Positions 8,404 to 17,286 of a DNA stretch of 64,000 nucleotides are shown here, piece by piece; position 1 is the stretch's first letter, and each line of letters begins with the position of its first letter. The DNA comes from Paenibacillus periandrae (GTDB lineage: Bacteria > Bacillota > Bacilli > Paenibacillales > NBRC-103111). Where the stretch lies: contig NZ_JAJNMU010000033.1 in the NCBI RefSeq assembly GCF_022458865.1, forward strand, positions 1 through 64,000, written 5' to 3'. The translations under genes and the position numbers were made by a program. The notes beneath the pieces are model-generated. The model worked only from the letters and a program-made list of their open reading frames with translations. It searched no databases and had not been told where the DNA came from.

Positions 8404-9581
8404 GCATGCGAAGCATCGGCTTGCTCCTGCTATTGCTGGTTTCAACGCTGCTATCAGGCTGCTGGGACCGTACAGAAATTAATGATATGGCCTTTATTCT
8501 GACCTCCGCTATAGATTTGGAAAAGGACGGAAAAATTCGTTACACGGTCATGCTGCCGCTGCCAGGACAAATGGGTGGAGCAACTGGCGGCGGCGGCGGT
8601 GGAGGTTCAGGTGGAGGTAAGAGCTACTATATAGATTCCGAAGTCGGGGAAACGTACCGTGAATGCCACATGAAGCTTCAAAGACGAATGTCACGGCGTA
8701 TGTTTTTGGCTCATCGCAGAACCATTCTGGTCGGAGAGGATATGGCTCGACAAGGAATTCGCGAGCTTTTCGATACCGTACCGCGCAGCCCTGAAAGCCG
8801 AATGACCACCTTTCTTGTTGTCACTAATGGAAAAGCTTACGATATGATGAATTCCACGCCCAAATTCGAGCACTTCCCATCTGAAGCCATACGTGAATTA
8901 ATCAAGTCCAAATCAGTTATGGACATCAACTTCAAGGATTTCGGGATTTCACTTAGCATACCTGGAGCTGATCCGGTTGCCGTGTATATGGATGTGAAGA
9001 ATTCGGAAAAGGGTGTTGAATCCTCCAAGGAAGTAGAACTTAAAGGCTATGCACAATTTCGCGATGACAAGATGGTGGGAACGTTGGAGAATGATGCAGC
9101 AATGGGTCTCGGTATCATCAAAGGGCAAAAATTGATCAGCCACTCCATCACGCTTCCGATGGGAGACGGCCAAACTATGTCTGCGCGGATCTACGAAGCA
9201 TTAACAAATATTAACACAAAGCTGATAAATCAAAAGCTGGAATATGATATAGCATTGAACATAAAAGCTACGTTAGTGGAGGACACGTCCCACTATGATT
9301 TGAGTCAAACTAAAAACATCTTATTGGTCGAGGATGGCATATCCAAAAAGGTCAAAAGTGCCGTTCAGGATGTTATTAATCAATCTCTTAAAAATAATGT
9401 CGACTCCTGCGAGTTTGGAAACTTTCTATGGCGAGCATATCCTGGCGAATGGAAATCTCAGTTTGAGAAAAACTGGCCAGAAAGTTTGAAGGACGCCAAA
9501 TTTAATATACAGGTACAAAGCCATCTGACGGATACGGGGCTCATCTTTGATAATGTTACGAAGGAGCGGATCAGCAAATGA
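8400..9581 (+). CDS. spore germination lipoprotein, Ger(x)C family
   Basis: The C subunit of the germinant receptor, a lipoprotein on the outer face of the inner spore membrane. The signal sequence ends in the lipobox LLSGC (Cys21) followed by WDRTEIND, a hallmark of GerC proteins. Length 393 aa is typical. An unusual poly-glycine tract (residues ~59-73) interrupts the N-terminal domain. The start overlaps the A-subunit stop by 4 nt. Confidence 0.95.
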   Translation: MSMRSIGLLLLLLVSTLLSGCWDRTEINDMAFILTSAIDLEKDGKIRYTVMLPLPGQMGGATGGGGGGGSGGGKSYYIDSEVGETYRECHMKLQRRMSRRMFLAHRRTILVGEDMARQGIRELFDTVPRSPESRMTTFLVVTNGKAYDMMNSTPKFEHFPSEAIRELIKSKSVMDINFKDFGISLSIPGADPVAVYMDVKNSEKGVESSKEVELKGYAQFRDDKMVGTLENDAAMGLGIIKGQKLISHSITLPMGDGQTMSARIYEALTNINTKLINQKLEYDIALNIKATLVEDTSHYDLSQTKNILLVEDGISKKVKSAVQDVINQSLKNNVDSCEFGNFLWRAYPGEWKSQFEKNWPESLKDAKFNIQVQSHLTDTGLIFDNVTKERISK

Positions 9582-9826
9582 ATCTCATATTTCTGACTGT
9601 TGTTTTTTTTGTACTTGTACTGAATCTCCTGTTGAACCTGAAAAAAATGCGCAAGCAGCCTTTGTCGCTCAGGTTGCTTTGCCGGATCGTATATGCATGC
9701 TCGTTCACCCTGTTTTTATGCATCGTGTTTCATATTAACATCCCGATGCCTACCCGTTTTTTTGTCAACCATGTCTCACCTTGGGTGTTCTCTCTCCTTA
9801 AGTCTTCGAATAGTACACTTGAATAG
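9578..9826 (+). CDS. small membrane protein of germination operon, D-subunit-like
   Basis: An 82-aa protein with two hydrophobic segments (about 2-20 and 33-53) joined by a basic loop KKMRKQPLSLR. It overlaps the C-subunit stop by 4 nt and ends 24 nt before the B subunit, so it is a true operon member. Small two-TM D proteins of ~80 aa are known in some ger operons of Bacillus and modulate receptor function. Assignment here rests on size, topology and position, not on a recognisable motif. Confidence 0.75.
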   Translation: MNLIFLTVVFFVLVLNLLLNLKKMRKQPLSLRLLCRIVYACSFTLFLCIVFHINIPMPTRFFVNHVSPWVFSLLKSSNSTLE

Positions 9827-9850
9827 AACCTTGCAAAGGCAGATGAGCAG

Positions 9851-11218
9851 ATGGACTCTAAACAAATCATTAATTACCGACAATTCGCCTGGCTGACCGC
9901 TGCTCTGCTTTCAGGCGGCAGTCTAATCAGTATCCAACAGGTATTAGTACGCATTGGCTACTCGGATGCCTGGTCCGCTTATATGCTTCCCGTTCTGTAT
10001 GTGATCGGAGTTGCAGCCCTGTTCACTATGCTGGTGAAACGTTTTCCCAACAAGCATCTTTTTGAGATTAATAAAATCGTATTCGGCTCTGTGATCGGAA
10101 CTATCATTAATCTGATACTGCTGTTCCACTTATGGCTGATTCTTACACGCGATTTATCCACATTCGGTAAATTTATCGGGATTACCTTGCTGCCCAACAC
10201 CCCGGGAGAAATGATCCTCTTGCTTTTTGTCGTGCTGCTTATCGTATATGGCAAAACGAGTGTGGAGGTATTGGCACGAGTCAATGACCTGTTATTTCCT
10301 TTATTTGTATTGATTATCGTGCTGACACCGCTTGCCTTGGCCAACGAAATGGACATCCGGTTAATGCAGCCCGTACTGACCAGACCGTGGAGCTCCATTT
10401 TCTCAATTAATGTACTGAGCCTGGGCTGGTTTGGCGATATTTTTGTAATGGGCGCCTTTTTACATACGTTATGGGGGCCACGTCAGGTTGGCTCTGCCAT
10501 ACGGCACGGCGTCCTGATGGCAGCCTGCATGCTCTTCGACTTTATCGTGCTAGAGATACTGGTACTGGGTCCGACAATTCCAGGAAATATGGTTTACCCC
10601 AACTATTCCTTGATCCAGCAGATTCATATTACCGACTTTCTGGATCGGCTGGACCTGCTTGTTCTGGTTATCTGTTTCCCGGTTACCGCTTGTGGCGTGC
10701 TCCTCGTCTATCTGGCCTTTCAAATGGGAATGGCGAGCCTGGTGAATCAGCGTGATTACAGCAAATTGAATACACCTGTCGCCTTGCTTCTCCTACTGAC
10801 GACCGTGCTCGCTTTTAAGAGTACCACTGAAGTATTCAGCTTTGTTAATTACAGCTCAACTGTGATTACGCTAAGCTACCAGCCTCTTTTGTTTATATTG
10901 CTGGGATTGCTCTCTCTGCGCCATCCGATAGATCAGAATCACAAAAAAGGGCAGAACGACAACACCAAGGATAATAGCACAACAAAGCCTGCCGCGCCTC
11001 CCAAACCTGCTTCTCCGCTGCAGCGATCACCCCAGAAGAGCTGGGAACGATGGACCTATATTTTGCTGGCCATCAGCCTGGGTGCATTAATAATCGGTCT
11101 CTGGAAAAGCAACAGTTCGGCAAGTGTTGGCTTTATCTGTGGAAGTATGTATGCACTCTGCTCCATCCTGCTCATATTCACCTCTTACATGGAGATCCAT
11201 TCACTCAACAAAAGATAA
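9851..11218 (+). CDS. spore germination permease, GerB family, with C-terminal extension
   Basis: The B subunit of the germinant receptor, an APC-superfamily membrane protein (GRAB family). Residues 1-365 hold about ten membrane segments with family features (INYRQFAWLTAALLSGG, LPVLYVIGVAALFT, SFVNYSSTVITLSYQ). Usual length is ~365-375 aa; this one has 455. After a Lys/Asn/Pro/Ser-rich cytoplasmic-looking linker (~366-400) there are two more hydrophobic segments (~402-417 and 425-445). Only a weak ribosome site (AAGG) precedes ATG 9851. No clear terminator follows the operon. Confidence 0.92.
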   Translation: MDSKQIINYRQFAWLTAALLSGGSLISIQQVLVRIGYSDAWSAYMLPVLYVIGVAALFTMLVKRFPNKHLFEINKIVFGSVIGTIINLILLFHLWLILTRDLSTFGKFIGITLLPNTPGEMILLLFVVLLIVYGKTSVEVLARVNDLLFPLFVLIIVLTPLALANEMDIRLMQPVLTRPWSSIFSINVLSLGWFGDIFVMGAFLHTLWGPRQVGSAIRHGVLMAACMLFDFIVLEILVLGPTIPGNMVYPNYSLIQQIHITDFLDRLDLLVLVICFPVTACGVLLVYLAFQMGMASLVNQRDYSKLNTPVALLLLLTTVLAFKSTTEVFSFVNYSSTVITLSYQPLLFILLGLLSLRHPIDQNHKKGQNDNTKDNSTTKPAAPPKPASPLQRSPQKSWERWTYILLAISLGALIIGLWKSNSSASVGFICGSMYALCSILLIFTSYMEIHSLNKR

Positions 11219-11285
11219 CCAGCCCTCTACAGCGGCGCTGCAACCGGGAGGGGGCATACTGAGGATAGGATTTTCCCTACTGCCG

Positions 11286-11294
11286 TGATATAAT
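11286..11294 (+). promoter_or_regulatory. extended -10 promoter of the HAD hydrolase gene
   Basis: TG-A-TATAAT (11286-11294) lies 28 nt upstream of ATG 11322, with a good GGAGACAACC ribosome site between them. No convincing -35 is seen, as often with extended -10 promoters. Confidence 0.5.
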
Positions 11295-11321
11295 CTGCTT
11301 AAAAAATAACGGAGACAACCT

Positions 11322-12071
11322 ATGATAAAGCAAACGATTTTATTTGATCTGGACGATACATTAATTCACTGCAACAAATATTTTGATCTGGTGATTGAGC
11401 AGTTTGCGGATTTAATGGAGATGTATTTTCATACCTACCATGTCCCTACCGAGGAAATCAAAAAAAAGCAAGCCGAGGCTGATCTGGATCGTGTGATGAG
11501 GCTTGGCTTTGACCCTAACCATTTTCCCGAGTCATTTGTTGAAACCTATGACTATTTCTCCGATCTAACCGGTCGGCCAAAAAATTCCGATGAAATTGCC
11601 CGCTTGACGGAAATCGGCAAAACCGTATATGGGCATAGTATCGAGCCTTATCCAGGGATGAAAGAGACGTTAACCCAGCTGGAAACTGAAGGACACGAGC
11701 TTCATCTCTATACGGGCGGGGACAGAATGATTCAGATGCGCAAAGTAACGGAAGCCGATTTGGAGCGTTTTTTTGGCAGCAATATTCATGTCACCCGCCA
11801 CAAAACAGACGAATATTTGGAGCAGCTGATTACTGAGCAGCAGTTTGACCGTAAATCAACCTGGATGATTGGCAACTCGCTTCGCACTGATGTTACGCCC
11901 GCTCTGAAAGCAGGCCTTAACACAATCTTCATGCCAGCACTTCAGGAATGGATCTATAATCATGTTGATATTGACACGGAGCCGCAAGGTGCTTTCTTAA
12001 CACTAGCCTCACTATATGAAATTCCGGAAGCAATCCGCAGCTACCTATCCTCGACTTCATCCGATATGTAA
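11322..12071 (+). CDS. HAD family hydrolase (phosphoglycolate phosphatase-like)
   Basis: A 249-aa haloacid dehalogenase-like phosphatase. Motif I is FDLDDTLIH (residues ~8-16, nucleophile Asp and acid/base Asp), motif II is LYTGGDR near 128, the conserved Lys is in the KVTEADLERFFG region, and motif IV is MIGNSLRTDVTPALKAG. A helical cap follows motif I. The substrate cannot be predicted. It has its own extended -10 promoter and converges with the DUF4173 gene, 11 nt apart. Confidence 0.88.
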   Translation: MIKQTILFDLDDTLIHCNKYFDLVIEQFADLMEMYFHTYHVPTEEIKKKQAEADLDRVMRLGFDPNHFPESFVETYDYFSDLTGRPKNSDEIARLTEIGKTVYGHSIEPYPGMKETLTQLETEGHELHLYTGGDRMIQMRKVTEADLERFFGSNIHVTRHKTDEYLEQLITEQQFDRKSTWMIGNSLRTDVTPALKAGLNTIFMPALQEWIYNHVDIDTEPQGAFLTLASLYEIPEAIRSYLSSTSSDM

Positions 12072-12082
12072 GCTTAATTGGA

Positions 12083-13687
12083 CTATCTCGAATAGTACTC
12101 CAGCGATTCTAACGGTTCCAACGGGATAGCCTGCAGTGCTTTGTCAGCCTTCCACATCGATAAATTGAAGGAAAACCACGACGTCTCTCCGGGAAGCGGA
12201 AGGCGTCTTTTCATGAGCTGGATCGCTTTATCCGTTCCTTCCAGCTCCGGATGCTTCTGCTTCAATTCCAAAAGATAGGGCACGACCTCAAAGCTTAGAG
12301 AACCCAAATATTCCGTATCGATACTGCCGAAGGCTTCATAACGTTTGATATTGTTGGAAGCTACAATGGCATCCACCTGCATATAGTTAACGATCAAATA
12401 CGCAGCTAACGCCAGAATTGCATAAGGCTTCATCAGTTGGAGGCGATCCTTCCACAGCTTTACCAAAGCAATCGTGAACAGCACTGACAGGAAGATGATA
12501 AATACATCGACCAGCAAACGTGTCTCCGAAAAACCATATGCTTCCTCATACATCAGCATCCGCAAAAATGCCGAGCAAAGCATAACACCCGTGCAGCCGA
12601 TCAATACAGCCAAGAGCACTCGAAGGAATATGTCATTCGATCGTACAGCACGATCTGTCCCGTGCAGCGTGATCATCAGCAGCGTAAAATTAATAACCGT
12701 GACTACAATCAGCTCAGCAAAACCGCGATGAGCGTAGTCAGCGTAAGTCATTTCCGAAGGCAGCGCAGCCATGCCCCCTCCAAAAAAATAAGAAAACTGC
12801 ACGACTGCAAATAACACATACATCATGTTCAAAATCAGCAGGATGGTTATGGTTACTGTTGCGTCCAGACCAACTTTTTGCCTAGGAATAGCAGGCGCTT
12901 CAGCATAAGACGGCCCAAATTCAGAGGGATCTGCATGGTCAAGTGATGCTTGAGCCTGATTACCCCACATCTCCTCCTCCGGTCTGTGCCTCCTCTTCAA
13001 AGGGTACAGCATACCCCACACATAAGCGAACATCCCGGTAGTTATGAAACCAATCCAGATTAACCTGACTATCGTTTCACCTGGATGCATCTTACCCACA
13101 AGCTCGGGAAGCTGAGAAAGCAGACGATCGAACATCGTATCCGCGGAAGCAAGCAGCGATCCGACAAGCAAAACAATTGGCAGTGAAATGACGATGCCGA
13201 TCAGTATTTTCCACATTCGCTGAGAACGCCCTGTTTGAATTCTTTTTTTGATGCTTTGGATCACTATGACAGCAGGCCGCGGGACATGACGCATCGTATG
13301 TCCGAACAGCTGCTCCAGAACAGCGAGCACCATACTAGCATCGTACCAACGAATTGTGGGTCGTCTCAGTGTCCATATGGTGTGCACAAAGATCAGGCAT
13401 GGAATCGCAAATGCATTCAGCACCATGAACAGTGTATTTGAAAAAACCGCATACGTTAAGGAAAGTAAGGCTATCGGGATGAGCAGCATAAAGGAAGCAT
13501 CCAGACGCACCACGATCCGCTCCTTCAAAGCCCAATAAAAATACATATAAAAAACAGCGATAAACAATGGATAGGAAATACCCCATGCTTGATCATAGAA
13601 CAAGAGATGATGAATACAACCGCATATCAGAGCACCTATGAGCAGCATCGTTTGCTGCTTGCTTTGTTGTTCGTCGAGTACCTGCAT
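12083..13687 (-). CDS. DUF4173 domain-containing membrane protein
   Basis: A 534-aa polytopic membrane protein with about ten to twelve hydrophobic segments. The block TYADYAHRGFAELIVVTVINF and the downstream sequence are typical of the DUF4153/DUF4173 family. The C-terminal ~130 residues are soluble. Function of the family is unknown. The next gene upstream (13712) is 24 nt away on the same strand, so the two are probably cotranscribed. Confidence 0.8.
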   Translation of the reverse strand: MQVLDEQQSKQQTMLLIGALICGCIHHLLFYDQAWGISYPLFIAVFYMYFYWALKERIVVRLDASFMLLIPIALLSLTYAVFSNTLFMVLNAFAIPCLIFVHTIWTLRRPTIRWYDASMVLAVLEQLFGHTMRHVPRPAVIVIQSIKKRIQTGRSQRMWKILIGIVISLPIVLLVGSLLASADTMFDRLLSQLPELVGKMHPGETIVRLIWIGFITTGMFAYVWGMLYPLKRRHRPEEEMWGNQAQASLDHADPSEFGPSYAEAPAIPRQKVGLDATVTITILLILNMMYVLFAVVQFSYFFGGGMAALPSEMTYADYAHRGFAELIVVTVINFTLLMITLHGTDRAVRSNDIFLRVLLAVLIGCTGVMLCSAFLRMLMYEEAYGFSETRLLVDVFIIFLSVLFTIALVKLWKDRLQLMKPYAILALAAYLIVNYMQVDAIVASNNIKRYEAFGSIDTEYLGSLSFEVVPYLLELKQKHPELEGTDKAIQLMKRRLPLPGETSWFSFNLSMWKADKALQAIPLEPLESLEYYSR

Positions 13688-13711
13688 GACTTTATACCTC
13701 CGCTATCTATT

Positions 13712-14167
13712 TTAATGCAGCCAATAGGTTCCAAACCGGTTAACCTTTTCTTTAATTTGACTAATGTACCTGCTTGCATAGGAATGGATATAGGTGCGTT
13801 CTTCGATGGAGAGCAGACTCTCTTCATCTTCTATTACTGTTTGAAGAGACAGCTTGAGCAGTGGATGAAATGCTTCCACAGTAATCTCAAGAGCTGCCCT
13901 CACGACCTCTTCCTCTGGAGCCAGCAGCCAATCACTAATCGTTTCCGTCTGTCCCGGACACGCTTGAGGATCACCTTTCAGCTGATGAACTTGTGAAGCC
14001 GCAGCTTGTTGTTTTTCTATTTGTACGTGCATACCTGCATAGAAGAGAACAGTCTGCGCGGTCGTCTTCGTATTTTCCAATTCCAAAGCTTGCTCCGCCT
14101 CCCTCACAAATTGCTCAATCCACTGCATGTGCAAAGTAAAGCCTTCTGTGGTCCGCATGCTTTTCAT
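13712..14167 (-). CDS. small helical protein of unknown function
   Basis: Read from ATG 14167 (MKSMRTTEG), about ten nt downstream of GGAGG, giving 151 aa. The frame is open 29 codons further upstream, but that part is Cys/Tyr-rich and lacks a ribosome site. Predicted mostly alpha-helical, rich in Glu, Gln and Ala, with no membrane segment or known motif. It is 24 nt from the DUF4173 gene downstream and diverges from the SgrR-like regulator. Confidence 0.7.
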   Translation of the reverse strand: MKSMRTTEGFTLHMQWIEQFVREAEQALELENTKTTAQTVLFYAGMHVQIEKQQAAASQVHQLKGDPQACPGQTETISDWLLAPEEEVVRAALEITVEAFHPLLKLSLQTVIEDEESLLSIEERTYIHSYASRYISQIKEKVNRFGTYWLH

Positions 14168-14362
14168 GAATGTCATCCCTCCATTAATAGCCCAGTCCGT
14201 GAGCCTAATTCTATTGTAGGCATTAAAACAGGAATAAAAAGGGCAACTTTCCAATTGTAAATTTCCTGTTTTTCCGACTCAGGTTCGGTTATGCTTAAGT
14301 CCTACCCAGAATTGCCCTTACAAGGCGGATAACACTCCGTATTCACAGATTGAGGTGATAGC

Positions 14363-16177
14363 ATGAAACTGGCCAGTCATTATGTACGTCTGCGGGAAAA
14401 GCTGCCCTATGCGCAAGAGCATCAGGAGCAGGAGATTATGTTAGATGAAATCGCCGCCATTCTGGATTGTACGCATCGGAATGTAACGATGATTATGCAA
14501 AAGATGGACAAGCAGGGCTGGCTCCAATGGAAGCCAAGAAAAGGCCGGGGTAACCGCTCCTTGTTACAGTTTCTGACGCCTGTGGAGGAGGTCGTGCTGC
14601 TCTTGGCCAAAGAGCTGGTCGAGCGCAAGGACCTTCGTGGCGCTTTGGAGCAAATGAACATTTCCTCGATACCCGATTCGCTAAAGGCGAACTTCCATAG
14701 CTGGCTAAACGGCTACTTCGGTTACAGCAGTGAACTGCGAGACAGTAAAAGGTTTGATACGCTGCGGTTTCCATTGACTCAACCAATCCAGACGCTGGAC
14801 CCTGCTTTTACAAACTTTTCTGCTGAGTCTCATTTGGTCAACCAGCTGTTCGACAGCCTGGTAAGCTACAATCGACTGACGCAAACGATTGAGCCTCATT
14901 TGGCTCATGCCTGGGAAGCCAACAAAGCGAGAACGGCATGGACTTTTTATGTGCGTAAAGGTGTTCGCTTTCATCATGGCAAGGAGCTGGCTGCCGAGGA
15001 TATCCGATTTACGCTGGAGCGTTTAAAGCATTCTTCTGCACGTTCGTTATACCGCTGGGTATTTCAACAAATGGAACGGATTGAGATTGTCGATCCGTTG
15101 ACGATTACGATTCATTTGACTGAGCCTAACGAGCTGTTTCCGCAGTTTATGAGTACGAACCGGGCTGCCATTATTCCATCCGATGCTTATCGCGAAGGAG
15201 AATCCGCATTTGCGTCCGCTCCGATTGGTACAGGGCCATTCAAGCTCACCTTTCATGATGCTTCGATGTCTATTCTCGATGCCTTCCCCGATTATTTTCA
15301 GGGTAGAGCGCACTTGGATCGGGTTGAGCTGTGGCATGTGCCGGATATGCAGGAGCAGCAGAAGGATCAGCTCCGTACATTGGAGAGCTTTCAAATTATT
15401 CATAATTACCGAATGCCGGATACGAAGGAAAGCGATTATATGCAGGTACAGCAGCAGGGTACAACCTGCAAATTCGTTACCTTCAATTTATTGAAGCAGG
15501 GTCCTCTGAAGGACCCCGCGATTCGGGAGGCGGTGTACGATGCCTTCGATCAAGCCAAGCTGCTGAAGCTGATTGACGGTGATGCGATCTATGCGGCTGA
15601 CAGCTTCATCCGCCATACACCTGTACACCTTGCCGAAACGGAGCTTGAGCAGGTACGGGGAACTATCAAAATGTCGGGATATGTGGGGGAACGTATTGTG
15701 CTGTGCACGATTCCTCATTACGAGCGGGATGCCTTGCTTGTGCAAACTCTGCTGCGTGAGGCCGGCTTGAATATCGAAGTGGTTCTGCTTCCTGTTGAGG
15801 AATTCAAGGGAGAACGCCGCCTGCAGGCTGACCTATTACTGTTCTCCATTATGCTCGACAATGATGCCGAGCTGCGCCTGATCGACTTGTACAAGAGCAT
15901 GCAGCATCATTTGGAGCCCAGCTGCAAGGCTGCCGTCGAGCAATTCATACAAGCCACGCTTCGCGAGCCGCAGCGTGACGGACGGGCAGGCTTACTGCAC
16001 AGCATCGAGCGGCGCCTGCATGATGAGCATGTGCTGCAACTGCTTTATTTTAAAAGACTTAAAACTGCCTTTCATTCCTCCGTAAAAGGGATCACGCTCG
16101 ACTCTCTCGATTGGGTACAGTTCAAGAACATTTGGTTCAAGCCACAAAACGACAAGCATGGGTTACAGGACTTATGA
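14363..16177 (+). CDS. SgrR-like transcriptional regulator with solute-binding domain
   Basis: A 604-aa protein. Residues ~1-110 form a winged helix of the SgrR N-terminal type (LDEIAAILDCTHRNVTMIMQKMDKQGWLQW). Residues ~150-590 are an SBP_bac_5-like oligopeptide-binding domain (LDPAFTNFSAESHLVNQLFDSLV, HHGKELAAEDIRFTLERLKH, GTGPFKL). In E. coli, SgrR senses sugar-phosphate stress; Bacillota homologues often regulate nearby transporters, but none is adjacent here. The start follows GAGGTGATAGC. The substrate is unknown. Confidence 0.88.
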   Translation: MKLASHYVRLREKLPYAQEHQEQEIMLDEIAAILDCTHRNVTMIMQKMDKQGWLQWKPRKGRGNRSLLQFLTPVEEVVLLLAKELVERKDLRGALEQMNISSIPDSLKANFHSWLNGYFGYSSELRDSKRFDTLRFPLTQPIQTLDPAFTNFSAESHLVNQLFDSLVSYNRLTQTIEPHLAHAWEANKARTAWTFYVRKGVRFHHGKELAAEDIRFTLERLKHSSARSLYRWVFQQMERIEIVDPLTITIHLTEPNELFPQFMSTNRAAIIPSDAYREGESAFASAPIGTGPFKLTFHDASMSILDAFPDYFQGRAHLDRVELWHVPDMQEQQKDQLRTLESFQIIHNYRMPDTKESDYMQVQQQGTTCKFVTFNLLKQGPLKDPAIREAVYDAFDQAKLLKLIDGDAIYAADSFIRHTPVHLAETELEQVRGTIKMSGYVGERIVLCTIPHYERDALLVQTLLREAGLNIEVVLLPVEEFKGERRLQADLLLFSIMLDNDAELRLIDLYKSMQHHLEPSCKAAVEQFIQATLREPQRDGRAGLLHSIERRLHDEHVLQLLYFKRLKTAFHSSVKGITLDSLDWVQFKNIWFKPQNDKHGLQDL

Positions 16178-16239
16178 TTCATGAAAATTTTGTCGAAAGT
16201 TGCGCAATAAGAACTATTTAAGCCAACCCGAGAGTCAAC

Positions 16240-16245
16240 TATAAT
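16240..16245 (+). promoter_or_regulatory. -10 element upstream of the secreted TIM-barrel-like gene
   Basis: TATAAT at 16240-16245, 79 nt before ATG 16324. A weak TTTAAG (16217-16222) lies 17 nt upstream. Plausible sigma-A promoter. Confidence 0.35.
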
Positions 16246-16323
16246 AAGAGAACATTGTAAGAAATAGGAAAATGAGAGTCATGTAGCAGCTTCGATACGA
16301 CTGACAGATTAAAATGGACAACA

Positions 16324-17253
16324 ATGAATCGAAGGAGAATGAGCTTGAAATTCATCAACCGAAGCAGTTCCCGTATTCTGATCACTTATATAATCGTTAC
16401 GGTATTGCTATTGAGCGTGGTCTCCACAGCGTGTGAGGCTGCACCGCCGCGTCCCAATCCCATGAAAGCAACCTGGCTGTGGGATACGTCGCTAATTAGC
16501 ACCGTGGAGAATCGGCAGACTGTACTCCAGTTTGCAAAGGAGCAGTCGATCGGCCGCATTTATGTACAAGTGAATCCAGACGTCGACAAGAGCACCTATC
16601 GCGCTTTTATCCAGGAAGCTGCACAAGCAGGAATTCAAATTCACGCCTTGGACGGTGCGCCGAACTGGATTCGCTCCGATCAGCAGCAGCAAATCGTCAG
16701 CTTGGTTAAATGGGTGAAGGACTATAATGCCAGCGTTCTGGAGAATGAACGATTTACCGGGATCCAGGTCGATATTGAACCATACGTGCTTCCCGAATGG
16801 CATAATGAGCGGGATGTGACGGTGAGCAGTTGGATCACTGCAATGACTTTGTTTACGAATGAAGCCAGGCAGGATTCCACATTAACCGTCAGTGCCGCCC
16901 TGCCCTTCTGGCTTCATCAAATAACGATTCCTGATGACAGCAGTGTCAGGTTGAATGCGAAATTCATCAGTATGCTAGATGAAGTCACGCTGATGTCCTA
17001 CCGAGACAAGGCGGAAGCTCTTATAGAAATTACTGCTGACGATCTGGCTTTAGCTGACCGACTTGGTAAAAAGATTTTTGTCGGTGTCGAAACCAATCCC
17101 TCTTACGAGGGCGCTTTTGTTTCCTTTTACGAAGAGGGCCGAACAGCAATGAATACACAATTAACTTTGATCGATGATGCATTGAAGGGCCATGCATCTT
17201 ACGCCGGTATCGCCGTACATGATTACACGGGCTGGAAAAACCTGAAGCCTTAG
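16324..17253 (+). CDS. secreted TIM-barrel-like protein of unknown function
   Basis: A 309-aa protein with a basic N terminus and one hydrophobic segment (~17-37) ending in VVSTACEAAPP. This is most likely a signal peptide; a lipobox reading with Cys37 is weak. The mature part suggests a glycoside-hydrolase-like beta/alpha barrel. It has WLWDTSLI, GRIYVQVNPD, GIQIHALDG and a possible acidic pair in FTGIQVDIEPY (Asp150, Glu152), reminiscent of GH18-type DxE. Later strands include VTLMSYRD and IFVGVETN. An AAGGAGAATG ribosome-site-like stretch lies inside the first codons, so ATG 16324 or an internal start near 16342 is possible. Confidence 0.7.
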   Translation: MNRRRMSLKFINRSSSRILITYIIVTVLLLSVVSTACEAAPPRPNPMKATWLWDTSLISTVENRQTVLQFAKEQSIGRIYVQVNPDVDKSTYRAFIQEAAQAGIQIHALDGAPNWIRSDQQQQIVSLVKWVKDYNASVLENERFTGIQVDIEPYVLPEWHNERDVTVSSWITAMTLFTNEARQDSTLTVSAALPFWLHQITIPDDSSVRLNAKFISMLDEVTLMSYRDKAEALIEITADDLALADRLGKKIFVGVETNPSYEGAFVSFYEEGRTAMNTQLTLIDDALKGHASYAGIAVHDYTGWKNLKP

Positions 17254-17286
17254 CTGTTTGATCCATAATGTACCGTTACATGTCAA

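Noticed and set aside
16324..16450. Lipoprotein signal for the secreted TIM-barrel-like protein
   Set aside because: The residue three before Cys37 is Ser, not Leu/Val/Ile, so an ordinary signal peptidase I site (ACEAA-PP) fits better.
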